A stretch of DNA of 48,678 nucleotides from Acetobacter malorum (GTDB taxonomy: Bacteria; Pseudomonadota; Alphaproteobacteria; Acetobacterales; Acetobacteraceae), in NCBI RefSeq assembly GCF_001580615.1, contig NZ_LHZC01000031.1:1-48678 (forward strand), read 5' to 3'. The position numbers and the translations under genes were made by a program. Of the stretch, positions 36,463 through 45,472 are shown piece after piece; position 1 is the stretch's first letter, and each line of letters begins with the position of its first letter. The notes beneath the pieces were generated by a model, which worked only from the letters and a program-made list of their open reading frames with translations, was not told the DNA's origin and did not search any database.

Positions 36463-37149
36463 ATGTCTGTTGCCCGGTCAGTTCTGACAGTCTTGCGCTC
36501 CCAGGCTCAGGATCCTGCCAGACTTCTCAGCACAGCATCTGCCCAGCTTGGTAAAAAGGTGGGCGTGATGTCCTCCTTTGGTGCGGAATCAGCCCTTTTG
36601 CTGGCTTTTGTGGCGGAAGCTGATCCGGATATGCCTGTCCTGTTTCTGGAAACGGGCAAGCATTTCCCGGAAACGCTGGCCTATCGGGCGGAGCTTGCGC
36701 GATTCCTTGGCCTGAAAAACGTGATTGATGTTCGGCCCGCACAGGCTGAGGTGCAGGAACGTGACCCGACCGGAGAACTCTGGGCGTTTGATCCGGATGC
36801 CTGCTGCCGCCTGCGGAAAGTTGAGCCGCTGGATCTGGCAACCCTGCCCTATGAGGTTCTCGTAACCGGGCGTAAGCGCTCTCAGGCTTCCACCCGTGCT
36901 GCTCTGCCGGTTGTGGAAGAAAAGGAGGATGGCGCAATCCGCCTGAACCCGCTGGCGCTCTGGGAGGCTGAAGACATCACGCGGGAAATGGCCCGCCGTG
37001 GTCTGCCTCCTCATCCACTGGTGGCGGAAGGCTACCTCTCCATTGGTTGTGCGCCGTGCACGCGCCCTGTTGGCCAGACGGCAGACCCACGCGCGGGGCG
37101 CTGGGCCGGACTGGCCAAAACAGAGTGCGGCATTCACACGGCTTCCTGA
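36463..37149 (+). CDS. cysH: Adenylyl-sulfate (APS) reductase, CysH family
   Basis: Thioredoxin-dependent enzyme reducing activated sulfate to sulfite. From ATG 36463 it has 228 residues. It has the SSFGAESALLL phosphate-binding loop, the arginine-rich TGRKRSQASTR, and the C-terminal catalytic ECGIH (Cys222). The extra cysteine pairs Cys114-Cys115 (DACCRLRKV) and Cys196/Cys199 (GCAPCTRP) are the 4Fe-4S ligands of the APS-reducing subgroup; strict PAPS reductases lack them. A longer ORF from 36337 is rejected because it would run through the upstream palindrome. First gene of the sulfate locus. Confidence 0.93.
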   Translation: MSVARSVLTVLRSQAQDPARLLSTASAQLGKKVGVMSSFGAESALLLAFVAEADPDMPVLFLETGKHFPETLAYRAELARFLGLKNVIDVRPAQAEVQERDPTGELWAFDPDACCRLRKVEPLDLATLPYEVLVTGRKRSQASTRAALPVVEEKEDGAIRLNPLALWEAEDITREMARRGLPPHPLVAEGYLSIGCAPCTRPVGQTADPRAGRWAGLAKTECGIHTAS

Positions 37150-37198
37150 ACGTTCAGGACACCTTATCTCTCTTCTCAAAACAGGTTTGACCAGACAA

Positions 37199-37993
37199 AT
37201 GGACCATCTTGATCAGCTCGAGGCACAGAGTGTCTTCATCCTTCGGGAAGCCTATCGCAAGCTTAAGCCTCTCGCCATGTTGTGGTCTTTGGGTAAAGAT
37301 TCCAACGTCATGGTCTGGCTGGCCAAAAAGGCTTTTCTGGGTCGCGTGCCCTTCCCCGTTATGCATGTAGACACCGGTAAGAAATTCCCGGAAATGTACA
37401 AATTCCGGGATGAATACGCCAAAAAGTGGGATCTGGACCTGCTGCTGGGCACCTGTCCGCCGGTTGAAGAGATGGACCCGTCCCTGCCGCCAGCCGCCCG
37501 CTCTGCTGCGCGCAAGACGGCAGGTCTGGCCGCGATGATTGAAAAGCACAAACTGCAGGGCGTGATTGCCGGCATCCGTCGTGATGAGCAGGGCACGCGC
37601 GCCAAGGAGCGCGTTTTTAGTCCGCGCGGCGCCAGCCACAAGTGGGATATCCGCAACCAGCCGCCGGAATTCTGGGACCAGTATGCCACCCCGCATGAAG
37701 AAGGCATGCACATCCGCGTGCATCCTCTGCTGTCATGGCGGGAGATTGATATCTGGCGCTACATCGAGCGCGAAGGCATCCCGCTGGTGGATCTGTATTT
37801 TGCCAAAAACGGCAAGCGGTATCGTTCTCTGGGTGATCAGGACATTACCAACCCTGTTGAAAGCAATGCCAGCACGCTGGCTGAGGTTATTGCTGAACTG
37901 GAAACCACCCGTACGTCCGAACGGTCTGGCCGGGCCATGGATCATGAATCCGAAGATGCCTTCGAGCGGCTGCGCGTCGCCGGTTATCTTTGA
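37199..37993 (+). CDS. cysD: Sulfate adenylyltransferase subunit 2 (CysD)
   Basis: Catalytic subunit of ATP sulfurylase, forming APS from ATP and sulfate with CysN. 264 residues starting MDHLDQLEAQSVFILREAY. The PP-loop is LWSLGKDSNVM, followed by HVDTGKKFPEMYKFRDE, IAGIRRDEQGTRAKER and the C-terminal NPVESNASTLAEVI with TTRTSERSGR. It is about 40 residues shorter than E. coli CysD, with a compacted loop before the C-terminal motif. It lies 49 bases after cysH and 24 before cysNC. The ribosome binding site is weak. Confidence 0.95.
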   Translation: MDHLDQLEAQSVFILREAYRKLKPLAMLWSLGKDSNVMVWLAKKAFLGRVPFPVMHVDTGKKFPEMYKFRDEYAKKWDLDLLLGTCPPVEEMDPSLPPAARSAARKTAGLAAMIEKHKLQGVIAGIRRDEQGTRAKERVFSPRGASHKWDIRNQPPEFWDQYATPHEEGMHIRVHPLLSWREIDIWRYIEREGIPLVDLYFAKNGKRYRSLGDQDITNPVESNASTLAEVIAELETTRTSERSGRAMDHESEDAFERLRVAGYL

Positions 37994-38017
37994 GCCTTAG
38001 CGGACTGGAATAGAATT

Positions 38018-39910
38018 ATGACGAACACGCTTTCCCCCTCTGTGGCTCAGTCTCAGGAGCCCGCGACGCCGATCGTTATCGTCGGTCACGTTGACCACGG
38101 TAAATCAACCCTGATCGGCCGCCTGCTGCATGACACGGATAATCTGCAGGACGGCAAGGTCGCCCAGATTATTGCCTCATCCAAAAAGCGCGGGCTGAAG
38201 GTTGAGTGGAGCTTCCTGCTCGACTCCCTGCAGATCGAGCGCGATCAGGGTGTAACGGTTGATTCCACCCGCATCCCCTTCCTGCTGAATAAGCGGGAGT
38301 TTGTGATCGTGGATGCGCCGGGCCATCGCCAGTTCCTGCGCAACATGATTACCGGCGCTGCGGATGCGGAAGCCGCTGTACTGGTGGTGGATGCGGCTGA
38401 AGGTGCGCGCGAACAGACCCGTCGCCATGCCATGCTGCTGCACCTTATCGGCATCCGGCACGTGATTGTTCTGCTGAACAAGGTCGATCTGCTGGACTTC
38501 GATCAGGCGAAGATTGAAGCTGCTGAAAAATCCGTCTCCGAACTTCTCACAAAGCTGGATCTGGAAGCCGCTCTCTTTATCCCGGCCTCTGCGCGTGATG
38601 GCGACAATATTGCCAGCCGCTCCGACCGGATGCCCTGGTATAGTGGCCCGACCCTGACGGAAGCTCTGGCACAGGTCCCCTCGCCTGCGTCCCGCGCTGA
38701 ACTGCCGCTGCGCCTGCCGGTGCAGGATGTCTACCGCTTTGACGACAAACGCTATGTGGCAGGCCGCATTGAGCGTGGCCGGGTGCGCGTTGGCGATACG
38801 GTGATTATCGGCACGCAGAAAACCCCTGCGAAGATTTCTTCCATCGCAAGCTGGCACACGGCACCGCAGATTTCTGCTGCTGCGGGTCAGTCCGTTGCGG
38901 TCACGCTGGAGCCGGATGTGATCCCGGACCGGGGTGACCTGCTGCACAAATCAGAAACTCCGCCGGTTGCGGCTTCCCGTATCCGCACGCGCCTGTTCTG
39001 GCTGCGTCAGGAACCGTTGCGTGTGGGAGAAAGCTTCCATCTGCGTCTGGCGACGGCGGAACATGCCGTAACGGTGACGTCTATTGATTCCGTCGTGAAT
39101 CTGGATGACCTGCAGAAATATGCTGGTGAGGAAGTCCCGGCAGAAGGCTTTGCAGAAATCACGCTTTCTGCGTCAGAAACCATTCTGTTTGACCCCTTCG
39201 TGCCGGGCACGGCAGATGGGCGCGGCGTTCTGGTGGACCGTCAGCAGCGTATTGTCGGTGGTGCACCGCTTCTGGGCCCAGCCGCTATCGCTGATGGTGA
39301 AAAAGTTATTCACCCCACAGGAAGCACCGTCACGACGCAGGACCGCACACGGGCCAAAGGTCATCGTGGTGGCGTGTTCTGGCTGACGGGCCTTTCCGGC
39401 TCAGGCAAAAGCACTCTGGCACGCGCAACGGAAGCAGCCCTTTTTGCTGATGGTGTGGACGTTACTGTTCTGGACGGCGACACTCTGCGTGCTGGCCTGT
39501 GCAAGGATCTGGGCTTCTCTGAAGCAGACCGGACTGAAAATGTCCGCCGTGCTGCGGAAGTTGCGCGTATTCTGCGTGATGCTGGTCAGGTTGTGCTGGT
39601 CGCACTCATCTCCCCCCTGCTCTCTGACCGCGCTCTGGCTCGTCAGATCCTTGGGGAAGAGTTTGCAGAAATCTTTGTGGATGCGGACCTTGCAACCTGC
39701 GAGCAGCGTGACCCCAAAGGTCTGTATGCTGCGGCACGGTCTGGCAAGATCAGCGGCTTTACAGGCATTGATGCGCCTTATGAAGCACCGGTCAGCCCTG
39801 CCCTGCATCTGAAAACCAGCGCAGGAAGTGTTGAGTCCGAAACGAAAACACTTGCATCCTTCATCAAAGACACCGTCAGATTGTCAGGTGCATTGAAAGC
39901 CCGCTCTTAA
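38018..39910 (+). CDS. cysNC: Bifunctional sulfate adenylyltransferase GTPase / APS kinase (CysN-CysC fusion)
   Basis: 630-residue fusion. The N-terminal 430 or so residues form an EF-Tu-like GTPase that drives CysD: G1 GHVDHGKST (23-31), [12 protein letters not shown], and NKVD. The C-terminal 180 residues form APS kinase (CysC), which makes PAPS: P-loop [33 protein letters not shown] and [21 protein letters not shown]. Both halves look intact. This NodQ-like fusion is common in proteobacteria. A long hairpin separates it from the transporter genes. Confidence 0.96.
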   Translation: MTNTLSPSVAQSQEPATPIVIVGHVDHGKSTLIGRLLHDTDNLQDGKVAQIIASSKKRGLKVEWSFLLDSLQIERDQGVTVDSTRIPFLLNKREFVIVDAPGHRQFLRNMITGAADAEAAVLVVDAAEGAREQTRRHAMLLHLIGIRHVIVLLNKVDLLDFDQAKIEAAEKSVSELLTKLDLEAALFIPASARDGDNIASRSDRMPWYSGPTLTEALAQVPSPASRAELPLRLPVQDVYRFDDKRYVAGRIERGRVRVGDTVIIGTQKTPAKISSIASWHTAPQISAAAGQSVAVTLEPDVIPDRGDLLHKSETPPVAASRIRTRLFWLRQEPLRVGESFHLRLATAEHAVTVTSIDSVVNLDDLQKYAGEEVPAEGFAEITLSASETILFDPFVPGTADGRGVLVDRQQRIVGGAPLLGPAAIADGEKVIHPTGSTVTTQDRTRAKGHRGGVFWLTGLSGSGKSTLARATEAALFADGVDVTVLDGDTLRAGLCKDLGFSEADRTENVRRAAEVARILRDAGQVVLVALISPLLSDRALARQILGEEFAEIFVDADLATCEQRDPKGLYAAARSGKISGFTGIDAPYEAPVSPALHLKTSAGSVESETKTLASFIKDTVRLSGALKARS

Positions 39911-39919
39911 TCAGGGCGA

Positions 39920-39973
39920 AGCACGGGTCAGAATAGAGTGTTGCTGCCCGCAACCTGTGTTCTGGCTCGTGCT
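39920..39973 (+). repeat. Long two-tier hairpin between cysNC and cysT
   Basis: A 14-bp outer stem (39920-39933 with 39960-39973, two wobbles) encloses a 5-bp inner stem GTTGC/GCAAC. Only CTTT follows, so this is a weak terminator or an mRNA processing/stability element within the locus. Confidence 0.6.
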
Positions 39974-40011
39974 CTTTCAGGGCTGTGCCTGAGGATGGCG
40001 GCAGGAGAAGG

Positions 40012-40050
40012 ATGAAGATGAGTTCCGGTCAGGCTTTTAACGCGGCATGA
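40012..40050 (+). CDS. Possible 12-codon upstream ORF coupled to cysT
   Basis: ATG 40012 follows AGGAGAAGG and opens a 12-residue peptide (MKMSSGQAFNAA) that ends at TGA 40048-40050, overlapping the cysT ATG (40047) in an ATGA. An internal ATG at 40018 is an alternative start. cysT has no ribosome binding site of its own, so translation through this short ORF could load ribosomes onto cysT. The peptide has no cysteine and no run of one amino acid, so classical attenuation is not indicated. Confidence 0.4.
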   Translation: MKMSSGQAFNAA

Positions 40051-40898
40051 AGCAGGCTGTTTTGTCCTTTTTGCGGGGTGGCGGGTCCGCCCTGCCCGGT
40101 TATCGGCTGGCGCTTGGGGTAACCCTTCTCTGGACGGGCTTTTTTATCGTCCTGCCCTTGTGCGCGTTGATCATCCGGCCCTGGCAGGATGGTGTGGGCG
40201 CTATGGTTGCGGCAACGCATGACACGCGCATGTTTGCTGCGCTGTGGACCAGCTTTTCCAGCGCTTTTCTGGCTGCAGTGCTGAATGTGCCCCTTGGCTT
40301 GCTGCTGGCGTGGGCGCTTGTGCGCGGGGATCTGCCGGGCCGCAAGATTGCGGATGCGCTGATTGACCTGCCGCTTGCTCTACCGACTGCGGTATCAGGC
40401 ATTACACTCGCCACGCTTTACGGCCCGCAGGGGTGGCTTGGTGCCCCCCTCGCAAAACTTGGTCTGGTGCTGGCCTATAGCCGGACCGGCATTGTGCTGG
40501 CTTTGATGTTTGTCGGCCTCCCCTTTGTGGTGCGCACGGTTGAGCCTGTGCTGAAAAACCTGCCGCGCGATATGGAAGAAGCCGCCGTTCTACTGGGTGC
40601 CAGGCCCTGGCAGGTGGTGACACGCGTCGTCATTGCTCCTCTGCTTCCAGCTTTGGTGACGGGCTTTGGGCTGGCCTTTGCGCGCGGCGTTGGCGAATAC
40701 GGCTCTGTGATCTTCATCGCAGGCAACCAGCCCTTTAAGAGTGAAATTGCCCCGTTGCTGATTGTCGTCCGGCTTCAGGAATTTGATTATGCGGGGGCTA
40801 CAGCCATTGCGCTGATCCTGCTGCTGACTTCTCTGCTCGCGCTGGTTCTGGTCAGTCTGGTGCGCAGGCGGTTGTCCGTGTGGGGTGAACAGAGATGA
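40047..40898 (+). CDS. cysT: Sulfate/thiosulfate ABC transporter permease CysT (CysU)
   Basis: Inner-membrane permease subunit of the sulfate importer, 283 residues with about six membrane segments. The cytoplasmic EAA loop MEEAAVLLGARPWQV, which contacts the CysA ATPase, and the CysT-type PLALPTAVSGITLA segment are clear. It overlaps cysW by 4 bases. No periplasmic sulfate-binding protein gene (sbp or cysP) precedes it, unlike most such operons. Confidence 0.95.
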   Translation: MKQAVLSFLRGGGSALPGYRLALGVTLLWTGFFIVLPLCALIIRPWQDGVGAMVAATHDTRMFAALWTSFSSAFLAAVLNVPLGLLLAWALVRGDLPGRKIADALIDLPLALPTAVSGITLATLYGPQGWLGAPLAKLGLVLAYSRTGIVLALMFVGLPFVVRTVEPVLKNLPRDMEEAAVLLGARPWQVVTRVVIAPLLPALVTGFGLAFARGVGEYGSVIFIAGNQPFKSEIAPLLIVVRLQEFDYAGATAIALILLLTSLLALVLVSLVRRRLSVWGEQR

Positions 40899-41698
40899 GG
40901 AAATATTCTCTCTGGGTCCTGACATGGGTGCTGATTGTGCTGGTGTTGCTTATGCCACCTGCCGTGGTGGTGGCAGAGGCGCTGAAAACCGGGCTGGCAC
41001 CCGCTCTGGCTTCCTTGTCTGATCCGGATGGTCTGGCGGCTATCTGGCTGACGCTGGAGGTTACAGCCGTCTCCGTGTTGGCCAATACCATCTTCGGCGT
41101 TCTGGCAGCTTGGGTGCTAACAAAATATCGCTTCCCCGGCCGGTCTGCTCTGCTGGTGCTGGTGGAGCTACCGCTTAGTATTTCCCCCGTTGTATCCGGC
41201 CTTGTCTGGCTTTTGCTGTTCGGTGTTCAGGGCTGGTGGGGGCCAGCGCTGGAACAGGCAGGCATTCATATTGCCTTTGCCGTGCCCGGTATCATGCTGG
41301 CCACCATCTTTGTCACGCTGCCCTATGTAGTGCGCACCCTTGTGCCGCTGATGGAACAACAGGGGCGCGATGCGGAAGAGGCCGCCATGCTGGCCGGAGC
41401 CGGGTTCTGGAATATTCTCTGGCGGGTTACGCTGCCCGGTGCGCGGGTTGCGCTGTTTTCCGGCATTTTGCTCACCACGGCGCGGGCTATGGGTGAGTTT
41501 GGTGCGGTTTCCGTGGTGTCTGGTCATATTCCGGGCATGACCGAGACCATGCCGCTGCATATTGAAAGTCTTTATAATGGATACCAGACCGTTGCAGCCT
41601 TCAGCATGGCTGCGCTGCTGGCTGGCATGGCAATGATGGCCGTCTTGCTCCGCTCCGCGCCGGAGTGGCTGGCCCGCTGGAGGGAGAAGCAGGCATGA
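40895..41698 (+). CDS. cysW: Sulfate ABC transporter permease CysW
   Basis: Second permease subunit of the sulfate importer, 267 residues. Membrane segments start at LWVLTWVLIVLVLLMPPAVV. It has the PLSISPVVSGLVWLLLFG segment typical of CysW and the EAA loop AEEAAMLAGAGFWNI. It is coupled to cysT (ATGA) and to cysA (ATGA). Confidence 0.95.
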   Translation: MRKYSLWVLTWVLIVLVLLMPPAVVVAEALKTGLAPALASLSDPDGLAAIWLTLEVTAVSVLANTIFGVLAAWVLTKYRFPGRSALLVLVELPLSISPVVSGLVWLLLFGVQGWWGPALEQAGIHIAFAVPGIMLATIFVTLPYVVRTLVPLMEQQGRDAEEAAMLAGAGFWNILWRVTLPGARVALFSGILLTTARAMGEFGAVSVVSGHIPGMTETMPLHIESLYNGYQTVAAFSMAALLAGMAMMAVLLRSAPEWLARWREKQA

Positions 41699-42768
41699 GT
41701 GTGCAGGTTGAGCATCTGGTGCGTTACGCACCGGGCAGCACGCGGCGTCTGCTGAATGATGTCTCGCTGAATGTGCCAACCGGGGCGTTTGTGGCGCTGG
41801 TGGGGCCATCTGGTGCCGGAAAAACAACTCTGCTCCGGGCTATTGCCGGGCTGGATACGTTTGAACAAGGCACCTTGCTGCTGGACGGGCAGACGATGGG
41901 GACCATGCGGGACCGTGCCCGCAAGATTGGCTTTGTCTTTCAGAATTACGCCCTGTTCCCGCATATGACGGTGGCAAAAAACATTTCTTTCGGGCTGGAT
42001 GTGCTGCCCCGTTCAGAACGCCCTTCCCGCTCCGCTATTGCAGCGCGTGTGCAGGAACTGCTGGACCTGATGCAGATCCCGGACGCAGGCGCGTCTTACC
42101 CGGCGCGGCTTTCCGGTGGGCAGCGGCAGCGTGTGGCGCTGGCCCGTGCACTGGCAACGGGTCCTAAACTTCTGCTGCTGGATGAACCCTTCGGCGCGCT
42201 CGATCCGATTGTGCGACGTTCGATCCGCACATGGCTGAAAGCCCTGCATGAACGTCTGGGGCTGACGACCATTCTGGTCACGCATGATCAGGATGAAGCT
42301 GTGGAAATAGCGGATCGCATTGTGGTGATGCAGCACGGCCAGATTGTGCAGGATGCGACACCGGAAGAGCTGAACCGTAACCCGCAAACGGCGTTTGTTA
42401 TGGAGTTTCTGGGGGAAGCACCATCTTTTAACGGCATCGTCCAAGATGGTCTGATGGTGCCGGATGAAGCCGGTCTTCTTCCTTTTGCCGTCGATGCGTC
42501 TGTCCCTCCCGGTCCGGTCACGGCCATGCTGCGGCCTTATGAAATTCAGGTCTGCGGCCCTGATGAGCGCTCGGCGCAAGAGCCGGTTATTCCCCTTGTT
42601 GCGGAGGGAGCGCGGAACGGTTATCGGCATTACAGGGCACAGCTGGCTGAGCGTTCTGTTCCGTTCAGTATCCCCGATTTCACGGAAAATACTGTGGAGA
42701 TTCAGGCCTCTGGGCTGCTTGATATCAGCCGGGCCAGACTGTTTCGGGATGGAGAACGTTGCGGATAA
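41695..42768 (+). CDS. cysA: Sulfate ABC transporter ATP-binding protein CysA
   Basis: ATPase subunit of the sulfate importer. 357 residues from ATG 41695. Walker A GPSGAGKTT (37-45), signature LSGGQRQRVALARA, Walker B LLLLDEPFGALD and the switch histidine in LVTHDQDEAVE are all present. A C-terminal TOBE-like regulatory region (about residues 240-357) follows. The ORF could extend 10 codons upstream, but the ATGA overlap with cysW decides the start. Confidence 0.96.
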   Translation: MSVQVEHLVRYAPGSTRRLLNDVSLNVPTGAFVALVGPSGAGKTTLLRAIAGLDTFEQGTLLLDGQTMGTMRDRARKIGFVFQNYALFPHMTVAKNISFGLDVLPRSERPSRSAIAARVQELLDLMQIPDAGASYPARLSGGQRQRVALARALATGPKLLLLDEPFGALDPIVRRSIRTWLKALHERLGLTTILVTHDQDEAVEIADRIVVMQHGQIVQDATPEELNRNPQTAFVMEFLGEAPSFNGIVQDGLMVPDEAGLLPFAVDASVPPGPVTAMLRPYEIQVCGPDERSAQEPVIPLVAEGARNGYRHYRAQLAERSVPFSIPDFTENTVEIQASGLLDISRARLFRDGERCG

Positions 42769-42797
42769 ACGGAGCTCGCTGAGCGCGACGTTATTTT
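42755..42797 (+). terminator. Possible terminator at the end of cysA
   Basis: AACGTTGCG (42755-42763) pairs with CGCGACGTT (42784-42792), 9 bp with one wobble; a small GCTC/GAGC stem is inside. ATTTTAT follows. It includes the cysA stop codon. Confidence 0.4.
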
Positions 42798-42839
42798 ATC
42801 ACGCAATCTCGTGCTTCATGTATGATCACTCAAAATGGC

Positions 42840-42866
42840 GCGTGGTATATTGATAATATATCACGC
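42840..42866. promoter_or_regulatory. 27-base palindrome upstream of DUF2849-cysI
   Basis: GCGTGGTATATT, GAT, AATATATCACGC: 12-base arms with one mismatch. It contains a -10-like GATAAT (42852-42857) and lies 48 bases before the DUF2849 start. A dimeric repressor bound here would cover a promoter. Half-sites match those before cysH. Confidence 0.6.
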
Positions 42867-42913
42867 ATGATGTAATTTCTTTTCCCAAGGATCGTTCCGG
42901 AAAGGGATATGCT

Positions 42914-43258
42914 GTGGATCGCAGAAACAGTCGCCGGGATGCTGAAGGTACCAGCGTCATCACCGCCAATCGTCTTCTGGATGGACGCATCGTCTGGCTG
43001 GCTGCCGATGGCCAGTGGGCGACGCTGATTGAGGACGCAAAGCTCTACCCCAACAGCGCGGTTGAGGAGGCTCTGAAAGCCTGTAATGCCCGTGCGCAGG
43101 AAGAGGCTCTTGTCGGGATTTATGGCGTTCAGGTCACCCAGACGGCCTCTGGACCGCTGCCTGTCACCAGCCGGGAGCGCATCCGCGCGGCTGGCCCCAG
43201 TGTGCATCCTGATTTCACGCCAGACTGGCATGCGCCCCACCCTGCTCCGTACGCCTGA
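42914..43258 (+). CDS. DUF2849 protein, sulfite-reductase associated
   Basis: 114-residue cytoplasmic protein of the alphaproteobacterial DUF2849 family, recognised by TANRLLDGRIVWLAADGQW near its start. It starts at GTG 42914 with AAGGG 8 bases upstream. In this group the gene is usually placed directly before cysI, as here (26-base gap). The C-terminal half contains VSREV-like repeats only weakly. Its role is unproven; an accessory or electron-transfer function in sulfite reduction is inference from context. Confidence 0.85.
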   Translation: MDRRNSRRDAEGTSVITANRLLDGRIVWLAADGQWATLIEDAKLYPNSAVEEALKACNARAQEEALVGIYGVQVTQTASGPLPVTSRERIRAAGPSVHPDFTPDWHAPHPAPYA

Positions 43259-43284
43259 ACAGACGATCAAGATTGGCTTTTTCC

Positions 43285-44979
43285 ATGTCTCATTCTCCAT
43301 CTGCCGCACTGCCCGTCGGGCATTATGCTTATGATGACGTTGACCGCACGTTCCTGAAGCAGCGCGTTGCTCAGTTTAAAGATCAGGTTGAACGTCGTCT
43401 GTCCGGTGCCTTGACGGAAGAGGAATTCAAGCCGCTTCGCCTGATGAACGGCCTGTATCTCCAGCTGCATGCCTATATGCTGCGGGTAGCCATTCCCTAT
43501 GGTGTGCTTGATGCGAAGCAGATGCGCGTGCTCGCGCATATTGCTCGCACGTACGACCGCGATTACGGACATTTCACCACCCGGCAGAATATTCAGTTCA
43601 ACTGGATCCGGCTGGAAGACACGCCGGAAATCCTGAATGTGCTGGCCGATACGGACATGCACGCTATTCAGACCAGTGGGAACTGCATCCGGAACGTGAC
43701 GGCAGATCAGTTTGCCGGCGCTGCAGCGGATGAAGTGCTGGACCCACGCGTCTATGCGGAAATTCTGCGGCAGTGGTCCACGCTGCACCCAGAATTTACG
43801 TTCCTGCCCCGTAAATTCAAAATCGCCATTTCTGGTAGCCAGCAGGACCGTGTGGCGGCGCGATTCCACGATATTGGCCTGATTGCCCGTGAGGGCGAAA
43901 ATGGTCGTCCGGTGTTTGAAGTCTTTGTGGGTGGCGGCCTGGGCCGTACCCCGATTATTGGTGTCAGACTGCGGGATGACCTGCCGGAAGAAGATCTGAT
44001 TGCGTATCTGGAAGCAGTTCTGCGCGTCTATAACGCGCATGGCCGGCGCGACAATATCTATAAGGCGCGTATCAAAATTCTGGTTCAGGCGCTCGGGACG
44101 GAAGAATTCCTGAATCAGGTGAACGCGGAATTTGCCGCCATGGACCGCGCACGCTACCGCCTGCCGGAAGCGACCGTTGAGGCAATTCGCGCGCGGTTTG
44201 GTGCACCGGATTTTGCCCCCGTAGGCAATGCAGCGGAAAAACTGGCCGCCCAGCGTAAGGCAGATCGGGCATTTGATGCGTGGGTCCATACCAACACCCA
44301 CCCGCACAAGCAGCCGGGCTATTGCTCGGTTACCGTGTCCTGCAAACCGGCTGGCGGTATTCCGGGGGATGTGACCTCGGCGCAGATGGACCTTCTGGCT
44401 GATCTGGCAGAACGTTACAGCTTTGGGGAACTCCGCATTACCCACCTGCAAAACGTGGTGCTGGGCCATTTGCGGCAGGATGCGCTTTATGATGTCTGGC
44501 AGGCACTGGAGAAAAACGGGCTTGGGGAAGCCAATGTCGGCTTCATCACCGATATCGTCGCCTGCCCCGGTCTGGATTACTGCGCGCTCGCCAATGCTCG
44601 CTCTATCCCCATCGCCCAGAAGCTAAGCTCCCGTTTTGCCAATGCTGATCTCCAGCGGGAAATCGGGCCGCTGCGGCTGAATATTTCCGGCTGCATCAAT
44701 GCCTGCGGGCATCATCATGCCGGGCATATTGGCATTCTGGGTGTCGATAAACGGGGTGAGGAAGCCTTCCAGATTACGCTGGGCGGTTCCGCTGGAGACG
44801 GCGATGCTTCCATCGGACAAATTCTCGGTTCTGCCATGTCGGAAGATGAAACGGTTGATGCAATCGCCCGGATCATTGATACGTATCTTTCCAGACGAAC
44901 GGCGGGTGAGCGGTTTATTGAAACGTGCCGCCGTTTAGGCACAGCACCATTCAAGGACGCCGCATATGCCACTGCTTGA
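43285..44979 (+). CDS. cysI: Sulfite reductase hemoprotein (nitrite/sulfite reductase family)
   Basis: Siroheme/4Fe-4S enzyme reducing sulfite to sulfide. 564 residues from ATG 43285 (a TTG at 43273 is less likely). It has the duplicated ferredoxin-like/siroheme architecture: first half with HFTTRQNIQFNWI, second half with ELRITHLQNVVLG. The cluster ligands are C-x5-C (ACPGLDYCALAN) and C-x3-C (GCINACGHHH). No CysJ flavoprotein is in the window, so the electron donor is probably ferredoxin or another reductase. It overlaps the DUF934 gene by 14 bases. Confidence 0.94.
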   Translation: MSHSPSAALPVGHYAYDDVDRTFLKQRVAQFKDQVERRLSGALTEEEFKPLRLMNGLYLQLHAYMLRVAIPYGVLDAKQMRVLAHIARTYDRDYGHFTTRQNIQFNWIRLEDTPEILNVLADTDMHAIQTSGNCIRNVTADQFAGAAADEVLDPRVYAEILRQWSTLHPEFTFLPRKFKIAISGSQQDRVAARFHDIGLIAREGENGRPVFEVFVGGGLGRTPIIGVRLRDDLPEEDLIAYLEAVLRVYNAHGRRDNIYKARIKILVQALGTEEFLNQVNAEFAAMDRARYRLPEATVEAIRARFGAPDFAPVGNAAEKLAAQRKADRAFDAWVHTNTHPHKQPGYCSVTVSCKPAGGIPGDVTSAQMDLLADLAERYSFGELRITHLQNVVLGHLRQDALYDVWQALEKNGLGEANVGFITDIVACPGLDYCALANARSIPIAQKLSSRFANADLQREIGPLRLNISGCINACGHHHAGHIGILGVDKRGEEAFQITLGGSAGDGDASIGQILGSAMSEDETVDAIARIIDTYLSRRTAGERFIETCRRLGTAPFKDAAYATA

Positions 44980-45454
44980 GAACGGCCAGATTATTCAGGA
45001 CACATGGCAGATTGCCGTTGAGGGAGACTCTCTTCCGACTGGCAATGTGCTGGTGCCACTGGCCCGCCTTTCTGAAGGACTGGGCCGGAATACCGATGCG
45101 CGGCTTGGCGTGGTGCTGACTTCTGCTGACGAAGTTGAAACGCTGCGGGATGCCCTGCCCCGGCTGGATGTTGTGTCGCTGACTTTCCCTATATTTCGGG
45201 ATGGTCGCCCGTTCACGCAGGCCCGGGCATTGCGTGAACATCTGCACTTCAAAGGTGAAATTCGGGCTGGCGGCCATGTTCTGCCGGACCAGTATGAGTT
45301 TCTTCTCCGGTGTGGGGTCACGGCAATAGATTTACCCGAAGGCTCTGATCCCGCTGTCTGGCAGCGGGCGCATGAGGCCTTCACGGTGGCCTATCAGCCG
45401 TCCATTCTGAATGAACAGGCAGAAGGATTTGCCTTGCGGCGGAGGCTGACCTAG
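44966..45454 (+). CDS. DUF934 protein, CysI-associated
   Basis: 162-residue cytoplasmic protein of the DUF934 family, found next to cysI/cysH in many alpha- and betaproteobacteria. Recognisable core: GVVLTSADEVE, LTFPIFRDGRPFTQARALRE and AGGHVLPDQYEFLLRCG. The exact role in sulfite reduction is not established. The 14-base overlap with cysI implies coupled translation. The lipid A block begins 18 bases after its stop. Confidence 0.88.
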   Translation: MPLLENGQIIQDTWQIAVEGDSLPTGNVLVPLARLSEGLGRNTDARLGVVLTSADEVETLRDALPRLDVVSLTFPIFRDGRPFTQARALREHLHFKGEIRAGGHVLPDQYEFLLRCGVTAIDLPEGSDPAVWQRAHEAFTVAYQPSILNEQAEGFALRRRLT

Positions 45455-45472
45455 CGCCGGAGATCTGGCACT

